Below are positions 16,901 to 23,481 of a stretch of DNA of 32,699 nt, in pieces. Position numbers and translations under genes: made by a program. The notes below the pieces were generated by a model. It was given only the letters and a program-made list of their open reading frames with translations. It did not search any database and was not told the DNA's origin. Within the stretch, counting starts at the first letter, position 1. Every line of letters starts with the position of its first letter. Origin of the DNA: Desulfococcaceae bacterium HSG8 (lineage in GTDB: Bacteria; Desulfobacterota; Desulfobacteria; Desulfobacterales; 4be13); contig JAUCGG010000042.1 of assembly GCA_030378015.1 (NCBI GenBank), positions 1 to 32,699 of the forward strand. Reading direction: 5' to 3'.

Positions 16901-17504
16901 TGGAATTTTTCATCAGAATCCACGATGCTGTTGCAGAGTAACTGCTTTTCTGAATTTTCTCCAGAAGCGGATCCAGGTGGGAAAGAGCATTAATTTGCTG
17001 AATGATTTCAGGATAAAGATCGGGGGTTTCCCAGTAAACTACAGATATCCTGTCTGTAACTGCATTGAAAAACATTTCCTTGTCCTCACTAAAAAACATT
17101 TCCTCATGAGGATTAAGGTTTTTCTTTCCGTACAGTTCAATATAATCCAAGTAGGATTCGGCCTGCTTTGCAGCCAGCGCGGTAAATGTGGCGGCCTGCT
17201 GGAAAAATGAACCGTATCGTTGGGCCCGTTCACGGGTAATGCGGGATAAATAATGGTATGCCTGATTTCGGATACTGGTTTCATTGCGGGCTGCGGAAAA
17301 CTCGCCGAAATCCGTTACCAAGTGCGTGGAAACCCTGATCAGGGCAATGGCTGACAACAGGATGACCAGCGAAAGGAAGATTGACAGTTTTACTCCGATT
17401 CGGGAATTCAGTTTAACGGTTCGCTCTTTGAATCGTTTGTAAGACATAATGCCGCATTTTATCATTTTTTTACCATGCACCGTGAAGTATCGTATATTCT
17501 TCAT
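13908..17504 (-). CDS. Hybrid sensor histidine kinase (dCache-HAMP-PAS-HisKA-HATPase-REC-HPt)
   Basis: A 1198-residue membrane sensor kinase. Domains in order: TM1 about 37-57; large extracytoplasmic Cache-type sensor 80-420 (FSGVCGIDITLE and GWSLGTAAPEADIL are typical); TM2 about 422-447; HAMP 448-500; coiled coil 500-555; PAS 550-665; HisKA with H696 in MSHEIRTPMN; HATPase_c 795-925 (N-box NLVGNAVKFT, G1 DTGIGI, G2 GGAGLGL); REC with D1004 in VLMDVQMPVMDG; HPt with H1137 in MAHSIKSAAKSIG. A full internal phosphorelay is therefore present. The start is the first ATG, with only a weak upstream site; M14 or M20 are alternatives. Its response regulator and ligand are not identified. The qhp locus lies upstream, separated by repeats. 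Confidence 0.92.
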   Translation of the reverse strand: MKNIRYFTVHGKKMIKCGIMSYKRFKERTVKLNSRIGVKLSIFLSLVILLSAIALIRVSTHLVTDFGEFSAARNETSIRNQAYHYLSRITRERAQRYGSFFQQAATFTALAAKQAESYLDYIELYGKKNLNPHEEMFFSEDKEMFFNAVTDRISVVYWETPDLYPEIIQQINALSHLDPLLEKIQKSSYSATASWILMKNSITRYYPNVPLINYLPPVKEYDIREYRFFRIATPENNPEQKTLWTEIYQDPGGQGLMTTATTPVYSDAGHFSGVCGIDITLETMVNTILNDSENPKKANGKGLRNEFSFLIDGAGGIIAFPLDRLGLFGIRTGKSNLSPLRYPMIRLSDTTYSKVRELTRKMIKGESGVFPLDLGNAPYLVSFYPMPSTGWSLGTAAPEADILSSVRETRKAINSTVKRMTTLLTWITLGFLIVSTLITMLYFIRNIIYPMKKLYEASLKIKDGDFTAQTDIVRNDEIGVLAASFNDMVCKLKHSYKQLEEYNKTLEQNVIERTRALHQKSDEQEKTLKMLEQEIRERRDIERKLRESEEKYRDIFENSVDGIFQSTPDNRLLSANPAMARILGYESPDEMFSVILNIATQIYVNPEQRKEFIAILEQDGQVSGFEVQMCRKDSTVLWASVSGRAIRDSNGKLLYIQGSFKDISERKHAEEVFRQAKKIAEDANRAKGEFLAAMSHEIRTPMNAIIGMTGMTLETQLNREQRKYLQTVRRASDHLLALIDNILDFSKIEAEKLSLEAVPFDLNRVLNDAVAILTYQAKRKGLTISYKIAEQLPVCLMGDPHRLRQIIVNLVGNAVKFTEAGEISLYVGATGKSGEDQIGGEKSSSQIITLLFMVKDTGIGIPGNKLETIFEAFTQSDGSYTRKYGGAGLGLTICRAFVRLMGGKIWTESEPGRGSTFFFTARFDLIKPEEIEEFEKQRAGIPIGSNVSEPQRKFHILLAEDFDVNQEIIAPFLEKQGHTVQVVENGKEALEAVRQKKFDVVLMDVQMPVMDGLEATRRIRNLEDSEAGSIPIIALTAHVLKGDREKFLQAGMDEYVPKPIDAKELLNAIAHICKEKTTQKEKSGCIDLDYALKLMGGEEKVLMKGCKSVVKNFPKKMDELNRAILQNDSKTVERMAHSIKSAAKSIGAIRAADIAHQMETAGEKKDLEKAGGLMPDFQRHISEVLKALRGYIQHHDIF

Positions 17505-17540
17505 ATTTTGAATTCATCTCACGACAAATAATTCATGACT

Positions 17541-17682
17541 TAGTGCTCTGTTTCATAAATAATGTCCGGGTTAAAACGGAGGAGTGCAAAGCTTGCTTTG
17601 CGCCACTGCGGGATTCCCGCAAAGCAGGCTTTGCACTCCGCGGAATTTATAACCCGGACATTATTTCTGAAACGGAGCACTT
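17541..17682. repeat. 142-bp nested inverted-repeat element
   Basis: The outer arms begin TTAGTGCTCTGTTTCA on the left and end TGAAACGGAGCACTTA on the right, and each extends inward to a shared ATAATGTCCGGGTT (about 32 bp with three mismatches). Inside is a second inverted repeat of GGAGTGCAAAGC type. This nested structure suggests a MITE carrying, or invaded by, another palindrome. Confidence 0.75.
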
Positions 17683-17713
17683 AGCAGTCATAACGAATTA
17701 TGAAACCGGGACT

Positions 17714-17795
17714 GTATACGTAAGCTTCGCTACGCTCGCTTACGCAATGCCAAACTGTAAGTTTGGCACTCCGTTGCCGCGGTCTTTCATATAAA
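17714..17795. repeat. Family D repeat, reverse orientation
   Basis: It contains GTAAGCTTCGCTACGCTCGC, then a CCAAACTGTAAGTTTGG palindrome, then CACTCCGTTGCCGCGGTCTT and TCATATAAA. It is the reverse complement of the units at 9121-9201 and 9249-9329. Confidence 0.7.
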
Positions 17796-17929
17796 TATTT
17801 TTCAGATATGATTTACAAGGTACGGCAGGAAATCATATGTCTATATCCTTCTGAAACACAAGAGTTATTCCGATCATCTGGCAGGATTTCAAGTCATGTG
17901 TTACATGGTCAGGATATGGGAAAGTGTTG

Positions 17930-18631
17930 TCAGAAAGTAGCCCTCTGCTCCGAGTTCTTACTCGCCATTTTTATCAGCATTTCCTTTATCTGCAACGGTT
18001 CCGCACCAGGATTCCTCTCCAAAAGCTGGGCGACCCTGGCTGTAATGTGGGCAGCGGCAAAGCTGTTCCCACAGAAGTTTTTCTCCTGCGGCAGTCCCGG
18101 GATTGCCCTGGGCCAGCCATAAGCCCCGAACTCCACCTTTTCTCCTGGATAGTAACGGATAGACGTTTCATTACATCCGCGATCCCAGCAGACACCGATA
18201 ACCGTCTCAAACACAGAGGGAAAAACCCGGTCATCCGGCGATCTTGCCGCGGCCAGCATCACGATCCCTTTGTCAAACGCGTATTGACACAGGCTTTCCA
18301 ACTCGTTTCTGTATGTCTCACGCTCTGTGCCTAAGCTTAGGTGAATAATTTTAATATTCTTATCAATGGCCCATTCCAAGGCACCCAGGAGCAGGGACAC
18401 AGGCGCGTTCAGTTCCTCGTGAAATATTTTCACCGCATACATCCGGGCAGAGGGAATCTTCTCCCTGATAATCCCGGCAATGGCTGTCCCGTGACCAATG
18501 GCGTCTCTGAAATCACCGTCCGTGGTCAGACCCTCTGAATCCGAGTAGAACGCTATGCCGCCTTCCACACCCTGCACATGGATATGCCAGGGATTTATCC
18601 CGCTGTCAATTATGGCAATATCAGGACTCAT
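17930..18631 (-). CDS. qhpE: Subtilisin-like serine protease of QHNDH biogenesis (QhpE)
   Basis: A 233-residue S8-family protease with no signal peptide, so probably cytoplasmic. Triad residues are visible: D9 (IAIIDSG), H47 (GHGTAIAG) and S190 (GNSFAAAHIT). In characterised QHNDH systems QhpE removes the QhpC leader after the thioethers form, and the linkage to qhpF here supports that role. Its ATG overlaps the end of qhpF by 11 bases, with GAGG nine bases upstream, indicating coupled translation. Oddity: where subtilisins have AAGN with the oxyanion-hole Asn, this protein reads AAARSPDD (about 127-134). This is the last gene of the locus. Confidence 0.82.
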   Translation of the reverse strand: MSPDIAIIDSGINPWHIHVQGVEGGIAFYSDSEGLTTDGDFRDAIGHGTAIAGIIREKIPSARMYAVKIFHEELNAPVSLLLGALEWAIDKNIKIIHLSLGTERETYRNELESLCQYAFDKGIVMLAAARSPDDRVFPSVFETVIGVCWDRGCNETSIRYYPGEKVEFGAYGWPRAIPGLPQEKNFCGNSFAAAHITARVAQLLERNPGAEPLQIKEMLIKMASKNSEQRATF

Positions 18632-20330
18632 TTAAATATGCCTCGGCTGTGTCTTCATAGACAAGTCCTTCTTTTTCAAAAGCAATAATTTTGTCCGCAT
18701 GTTGAATAGTTGAGAACCGATGGCTTACGATAAGAATGGTTCTGTCTTTCATCAGAAACTTTATGGTTTCTTTTAAACGCTCTTCCACGGATGCATCGAG
18801 AAAAGCAGTGGCTTCGTCCAAGATAAGAATCTTAGGATCCAGCAAAATGGAACGGGCAATACTGATTCGCTGTTTCTGTCCCCCGGAGAGGCGCACTCCC
18901 CTGTCCCCGACCACAGTATGATATCCGTCAGGAAGCGACAGGATGAACTCATGGATACATGCGGCCTTTGCTGCCGCCTCAATCGCTTCGTTACTGGCCC
19001 GGGGGTCTGAGAACCTGATATTTTCGAGGATCGAGGTATGAAACAAAAAAATATCCTGGGAGACAAGTGTTATTTGTTTTCTTAACCACCCTGTTCTGAA
19101 TCGGTTCAGATCTGTTCCGTCCAGCGTGACCTGTCCAGAGTCCGGATCGAAAAGTTTCAATATCAGATGGCAAATCGTGGTTTTTCCCACGCCACTGGGG
19201 CCGACCAGGGCGGTTATTTTCCCGGAAGGGATTTGAAATGACAGATTTCTGAGTACAGGTTCATTTTCATCATAAGCAAAAGAGACATTTTTAAAAGCGA
19301 TATCGCCTCGCACTGCTCCGTCTTCCGGAACGTGGTCGCCGTTTTCCGTGGAGACCGGCTCAATATCCAGGATTTCCCTGACCCTTGTCAAAGAGACCCT
19401 GGATTTCTGTATGACCAGGAAACCGTCCATCAGCCCTTGCAACGGAGCAAACACCCGCCCCTGATAGACAGAGAACGCGACCAGGCTCCCGATGCTCAGG
19501 GTATCTTCCAAAACAAGAAATCCGCCATATCCGAAAACGACCAGGGTGTTGATGACAGTGAACATCGTGGGCACTGAGCCGGAAAAAACCCCCATAATCT
19601 GATAGCGCAAAAGAAATTTCAGGATACCGGACTGCTTTTCTTTCAGTTTCTCGCATTCCGGTGTTTCAGCCCCGAAGGCTCTTATCAGGCTGGTATTGCT
19701 CAGGGACTCAAACAGGAAATGAGCGATATCCGCATTGCTCTCCGCGACATGCCTTGACAGTTCCATAATTTTCGGGCGTATCCTGTGAATAATATACAGC
19801 GCGGCAGGCAGGAAAGACAAACTCAGGAGCGCCATTTTCCAATTGAGCCAGAATAAGATCATCGCGGTGATAAGGCATGTGAGAAAATTGAATAGATAAT
19901 GAGGAATGGTTTCTGTCACCAGCGCCTGAACATCTGCCATGTCAGAGGCAATTCTGGAGAATATGTCGCCGATTTTCCGCTTTGTAAAAAAATTCAGAGG
20001 GATTCTCTGGAGATGTTCAAACAGGTCTTCTCTCATTTTAAACAGGATTCGAGAGGAGTACAGTGTGTAAATATAGCTGTTGCTTACCCTGATGATAAAG
20101 CTGATGATAAGCAGGGAAATCAGGGCAAGCAGAAGCGGTATCAGGATCTGGGACTGGCGATCTATAAAAACTTTATCTATCAGTATTTTGGCAAAATAGG
20201 GCTGAATCATCCCCAGGGCCGTGCTGACTCCACTGAGCAGAAAAGAGAAAATCAGAATCCGTTTGTGAGGACGGAGGTATTTGCCGATGTATTGAATTTG
20301 TTCAAGAAAAGAAACATCTTTAGATTCCAT
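18621..20330 (-). CDS. qhpF: ABC exporter of QHNDH gamma subunit (QhpF)
   Basis: A 569-residue half-type ABC exporter with the membrane domain first and the ATPase second. The membrane part (about 20-310) has six likely helices. In the ATPase: Walker A GPSGVGKTT (377-385), signature LSGGQ (481-485), Walker B ILILDE (501-506) and the switch His in VSHR (537). In aerobic QHNDH operons the homologue QhpF moves modified gamma subunit to the periplasm. The same job is inferred here because QhpC has no Sec signal. It is coupled to qhpE by overlap. A 208-bp repeat-bearing gap separates it from the MBL-fold gene upstream. Sequence alone would also fit a lipid or drug exporter; context decides. Confidence 0.85.
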   Translation of the reverse strand: MESKDVSFLEQIQYIGKYLRPHKRILIFSFLLSGVSTALGMIQPYFAKILIDKVFIDRQSQILIPLLLALISLLIISFIIRVSNSYIYTLYSSRILFKMREDLFEHLQRIPLNFFTKRKIGDIFSRIASDMADVQALVTETIPHYLFNFLTCLITAMILFWLNWKMALLSLSFLPAALYIIHRIRPKIMELSRHVAESNADIAHFLFESLSNTSLIRAFGAETPECEKLKEKQSGILKFLLRYQIMGVFSGSVPTMFTVINTLVVFGYGGFLVLEDTLSIGSLVAFSVYQGRVFAPLQGLMDGFLVIQKSRVSLTRVREILDIEPVSTENGDHVPEDGAVRGDIAFKNVSFAYDENEPVLRNLSFQIPSGKITALVGPSGVGKTTICHLILKLFDPDSGQVTLDGTDLNRFRTGWLRKQITLVSQDIFLFHTSILENIRFSDPRASNEAIEAAAKAACIHEFILSLPDGYHTVVGDRGVRLSGGQKQRISIARSILLDPKILILDEATAFLDASVEERLKETIKFLMKDRTILIVSHRFSTIQHADKIIAFEKEGLVYEDTAEAYLNES

Positions 20331-20399
20331 TCGTTAAATTTTCCTATTTCTGAAAGCCCATCATCATCCTCCGTAACCCGCCTGAAAACACAGGGAGAT

Positions 20400-20462
20400 A
20401 ATGCCGCGAAGAAACACAAAGAATCTTCGTGAGACTTCGCGCCTTTGTGCCTTCGTGGCATT
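20400..20462. repeat. Inverted repeat between MBL-fold gene and qhpF
   Basis: AATGCCGCGAAGAAACACAA and the inverted CTTTGTGCCTTCGTGGCATT form an imperfect stem of about 21 bp around a loop rich in TTCGTGAGAC. It is probably a dispersed repeat. It sits in the 208-bp qhpF leader and could affect read-through within the operon. Confidence 0.6.
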
Positions 20463-20538
20463 GTAAATTGCACATCGCGTAATTTTCGATCTGCTGAATG
20501 GTCTCCCATTCTCTTTTTACGTCAAATCCTCGCTGATG

Positions 20539-21339
20539 TCAGCCGGCATCAATGGTCAGGGTCTCTCCGTCATCCGGAATGAATGTTTTTGATAGCAGGC
20601 CGTTATTTTCCAGTGTCTGTTTCAGTTGTGAACGGGTCGTAGGGCAATGGTTGAGCGCCTCAAGGTGATTGGCAATGACTTTGCCGGGGGCCGCCCGGAC
20701 AAAGGTCACCACTTCCTCCAAAGGCATCAGGATCGGCCCGCCGACATCCAGGCTGGCGTTGCCTGCCGCCACCACTGCAATATCAGGTCTTAATTCTGTC
20801 AATGCCCGTTCCACCGCTTTGGTATATACGGTGTCTCCGCTGATATAGATCGAAGGCTCACCGTAAAGCCGGAGATAAAACCCCGCACCGTTCGCCATCA
20901 GATTATGAATCCAGCCGTGACCGTGCTGTGCCGGGACAGCCGTAATTTCCCCGCCTAAGAACTGTTTCGGCACCCGGTATTCCAGTGTCGTTCCGACATT
21001 GATCCCGTATTTCCCCAAGTAAGCCGCATCCTGTTCCCGGCATACAACCGGGATGTTATTTTTTCGCAGGAAAGACTCACCGGGACCATCAAGATGATCC
21101 GCATGCTGCAAAGCTCTTATTCCGAATGTCCGGCTGTGTGTGATCAGACAATGCGTTACTTTGTTCAGGATCTGTGATGCGTTATCCGGCAGCGGGACAG
21201 TGGGATTATGTTCGGGTTTGTGTCGAAAGAAGGCAAACGGAGGCAGTTTGCCTTTTCTGCTTAACATGGGGTCAATCAGGATGTGATCTACCCCTGATTC
21301 GATGACAAATGTTGCGCTTCTTAAATGATGTATTTTCAT
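20539..21339 (-). CDS. MBL-fold metal-dependent hydrolase (UlaG-like)
   Basis: A 266-residue metallo-beta-lactamase-fold protein. The metal motif is visible as H68 (LITHSR) with HADHLDG at 79-85, then PAQHGHGW (H139, H141) and a bridging Asp in YISGDT (D169). This matches UlaG-like or YtnP-like cytosolic hydrolases. There is no signal peptide. It lies inside the qhp locus on the same strand, between a U32 gene and qhpF, separated from both by repeats. It is not a standard part of the aerobic qhp operon. A link to cofactor maturation or amine-product handling would be guesswork; the substrate is unknown. Confidence 0.78.
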   Translation of the reverse strand: MKIHHLRSATFVIESGVDHILIDPMLSRKGKLPPFAFFRHKPEHNPTVPLPDNASQILNKVTHCLITHSRTFGIRALQHADHLDGPGESFLRKNNIPVVCREQDAAYLGKYGINVGTTLEYRVPKQFLGGEITAVPAQHGHGWIHNLMANGAGFYLRLYGEPSIYISGDTVYTKAVERALTELRPDIAVVAAGNASLDVGGPILMPLEEVVTFVRAAPGKVIANHLEALNHCPTTRSQLKQTLENNGLLSKTFIPDDGETLTIDAG

Positions 21340-21700
21340 TTGGTTGCGTTAATCCTCAATTTAAGTGAAACGTGATGCGTAATGCGTGAATTCACACCTC
21401 ATGTTCCGCATCTACACGTATCACGTTTCACGTTTCACGTTTCACGTATCACGTATCACGTATCACGTATCACGTTTCACGTTTCACGTTTCACGTATCA
21501 CGTATCACGTTTCACGTTTCACGTTTCACGTTTCACGTATCACGTATCACGTATCACGTATCACGTTTCACGTTTCACGTTTCACGTTTCACGTTTCACG
21601 TTTCACGTTTCACGTTTCACGTTTCACGTTTCACGTTTCACGTTTCACGCATCACGTATCACGTTTCACGTTTCACGTTTCACGTATCACGTATCACGTT
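21340..21700. other. Gap holding only the heptamer array
   Basis: The region between the UbiU-like gene and the MBL-fold gene is almost entirely tandem heptamers. There is no gene. Long + strand frames across it are an artefact of a 7-bp unit that lacks stop codons on that strand. Confidence 0.85.
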
Positions 21701-21702
21701 TC
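21366..21702. repeat. Large heptamer tandem array (TTTCACG / TATCACG)
   Basis: About 40 units of GTTTCAC or GTATCAC occupy 21414-21702. A short inverted block (GTGAAACGTGATGCGTAATG) starts at 21366, so the ends can pair. On the minus strand the first unit, TGAAACG, contributes the TGA stop of the UbiU-like gene (21703-21701). It is the same family as the array at 10853-10947. Confidence 0.92.
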
Positions 21703-22675
21703 AGCATTCCCTGAAATAACACATATATCCTTTTTCACAATATTCGGGGGTTCCCCGCACAGAACGGGCATATTCCCCGATTCTCTCATGGGTCGCCCCG
21801 TTTCTCACCTCATCCATTACTGCCCTGACCAACTGAAGACTCCTCATTTTTCGATAAAAAGACGCTTCCCTGCCCACAATCTTGACAGCTTTAACCCTCC
21901 AATCTCTGAACTGCCCGAACCAGCAGAGGCTGCACGGTCCGTTGGGAAGTCCGTCCGCCTGGAAAGTTGACCCGCAGTTGTTCTGATACCACAGGTAGTC
22001 GCGGGAATCTTTAAGTTGGGTTTCTATTTCCTCTTGGGAAATGCCATGTCCTGAGACCTCCCAGTCTGTCAGACAAAAAGCGCCGAGGGTATGAGATGTC
22101 TGGCAGAATCCCTCTTCAAAATAACAGCCGTCATTTAACGCAAAGACCTCGAATTCCATCCGGGGATTTGCCTTGGCGATTAAATGACTGATCTCTGAAA
22201 GCCTCAGTTGGCGGGGCAGGATAATCCGTTTTACGCCCAGTGAGAGATAAAAATCAACAGATTCGGAATTGAAGCAGCTTCCCAGGCTGCTCAGATGAAT
22301 CCTCACCGGAAGTTTTTCCCGGGACAGCCGCATCAGCAAATTAAAATCAGAGACAATAAGACCGTCAATGCAAAGCTCGCTGACCAGCTTTTCCGCGAGT
22401 TTCAGTAAATAACCAACGCTCCCCCTGGGGTAAAAAGGCGCGTTCAGGGTGAGATGAACTCGGACATCATTTTCGTGGGCCAGTTCCACGATATTTTGAA
22501 TATCCTCCCATGAGAAGATATTGGCTTGGGAAGGGTCTCTCCGATTCATCCAGCATCGGTTGCCAAAATGCTCTTTCCACTCCGGCGTGTTCACACCGCA
22601 ATAGAGTTCATCCGCACCGAAATGCAGGAGCATTTCCGCTTCTTTGAAGGAAGTGACCGGGGCAATAATTTTCAT
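21701..22675 (-). CDS. U32-family [4Fe-4S] protein, UbiU-like; candidate O2-independent hydroxylase
   Basis: A 324-residue U32 protein. The N-terminus MKIIAPVTSFKEAEMLLHFG followed by ADELYCG is the family barrel opening. C184 and C191, six residues apart, followed by C201 and C234, match the order of the UbiU cluster cysteines (C-x6-C, then two more). Extra cysteines are C248, C251, C313, C319 and C324. Characterised U32 proteins (UbiU/UbiV, RlhA, TrhP) are hydroxylation factors that do not need O2. The next gene upstream in the locus is UbiV-like, so the two probably form a heterodimer. The start has CGGAG eight bases upstream. Inferred role: hydroxylation of the QhpC tryptophan in the cytoplasm, replacing QhpG. 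The function is not proven. Confidence 0.82.
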   Translation of the reverse strand: MKIIAPVTSFKEAEMLLHFGADELYCGVNTPEWKEHFGNRCWMNRRDPSQANIFSWEDIQNIVELAHENDVRVHLTLNAPFYPRGSVGYLLKLAEKLVSELCIDGLIVSDFNLLMRLSREKLPVRIHLSSLGSCFNSESVDFYLSLGVKRIILPRQLRLSEISHLIAKANPRMEFEVFALNDGCYFEEGFCQTSHTLGAFCLTDWEVSGHGISQEEIETQLKDSRDYLWYQNNCGSTFQADGLPNGPCSLCWFGQFRDWRVKAVKIVGREASFYRKMRSLQLVRAVMDEVRNGATHERIGEYARSVRGTPEYCEKGYMCYFREC

Positions 22676-22748
22676 GCTACTACTCCGTTTCGGGAAAGGA
22701 TCGCTAAACTTTCAGTTTAGCAGAGGTGTTCGACATCGCAAGATATTG

Positions 22749-23284
22749 CTAAACTGAAAGTTTAGCACTCCTCTCCTGATTTATGCGGCATCCTTCAGTT
22801 TACACTTTACTGTAGAACGATTTTGCAAATCGTTTTAATTTTAAACAATTTGCAAAATTGTTCTACAGCCGGAACAAGTGTAAACTACTTTTCAGCTTTT
22901 ATGAAGGATAGCATTTATGCCAAACTGAAAGTTTAGCACTCCTCTCCTGATTTATGCGGCATCCTTCAGTTTACACTTTATACTGTAGAACGATTTTGCA
23001 AATCGTTTTAATTTTAAACAATTTGCAAAATTGTTCTACAGCCGGAACAAGTGTAAACTATAAACTACTTTTCAGCTTTTATGAAGGATGTCATTTATGC
23101 CAAACTGAAAGTTTAGCACTCCTCTCCTGATTTATGCGGCATCCTTCAGTTTACACTTTACTGTAGAACGATTTTGCAAATCGTTTTAATTTTAAACAAT
23201 TTGCAAAATTGTTCTACAGCCGGAACAAGTGTAAACTATAAACTACTTTTCAGCTTTTATGAAGGATGTCATTTATGCCAAACT
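22749..23284. repeat. Three tandem 171-180 bp units carrying the family C palindrome
   Basis: Each unit starts AAACTGAAAGTTTAGCACTC (22751, 22922 and 23102; a fourth begins at 23280 and is interrupted). It continues to CATCCTTCAGTTTACAC, the core palindrome CTGTAGAACGATTTTGC...GTTCTACAG, then GTGTAAACT and TTTTCAGCTTTTATGAAGG. The units are almost identical, which indicates recent amplification. They differ by small indels such as a doubled TATAAACTA. Confidence 0.9.
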
Positions 23285-23470
23285 CAGTAGATCGAAAAGT
23301 TTCCGGCAAACCTTGTAAACAGTGGATTCCGGGTTAAAATTAAAAAACATCCGTTTTAATTTTCCCCGGAATGACACCTTAACATACTGTCATTCCGGGA
23401 AAAATCGGAAAACGGATGTTTTCCGGCTTTAACCCGGAATCCACTGTTTGCAGAAGTTTTCGATCTACTG
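23285..23470. repeat. Family A MITE-like element, complete (186 bp)
   Basis: It runs from CAGTAGATCGAAAAGTTTCC to GAAGTTTTCGATCTACTG. The inner arms GGATTCCGGGTTAAAAT and TTTAACCCGGAATCC are inverted, around a central hairpin of GGAATGACACC / TGTCATTCC type. It is inserted in the fourth AAACTGAAAGTTTAG unit: AAACT remains on the left and GAAATTGAAAATTTAGCACTC on the right. No coding capacity. Confidence 0.85.
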
Positions 23471-23481
23471 AAATTGAAAAT

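Larger units (their letters stand above)
17505..17929. other. Intergenic region between qhpE and the sensor kinase
   Basis: It contains a long inverted-repeat element (17541-17682) and a family D repeat (17714-17795). The remaining 130 bp next to the qhpE stop shows no recognised gene or T-tract terminator. Confidence 0.6.
22676..23481. other. 806-bp repeat block splitting the two U32 genes
   Basis: The gap contains a CTAAACTTTCAGTTTAG palindrome near 22700, three tandem units of about 171-180 bp and one family A element inserted into a fourth partial unit. No gene is present. As both U32 genes face the same way, the block is an insertion within one transcription unit, or it separates two. 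Confidence 0.8.

Noticed and set aside
13908..17504. The hybrid sensor kinase as cognate partner of the sigma-54 regulator
   Set aside because: It has its own REC and HPt domains and lies over 13 kb away, beyond repeats. No sequence evidence links the two.
21382..21970. Two long + strand frames encoding HVSRFTF-type repeats
   Set aside because: They arise from the stop-free plus strand of the 7-bp array and run into the antisense of the U32 gene. No ribosome site or unique protein sequence.
22749..23284. CRISPR-like array
   Set aside because: Units are 171-180 bp and repeat entirely, with no short repeats alternating with unique spacers, and no cas gene is present.
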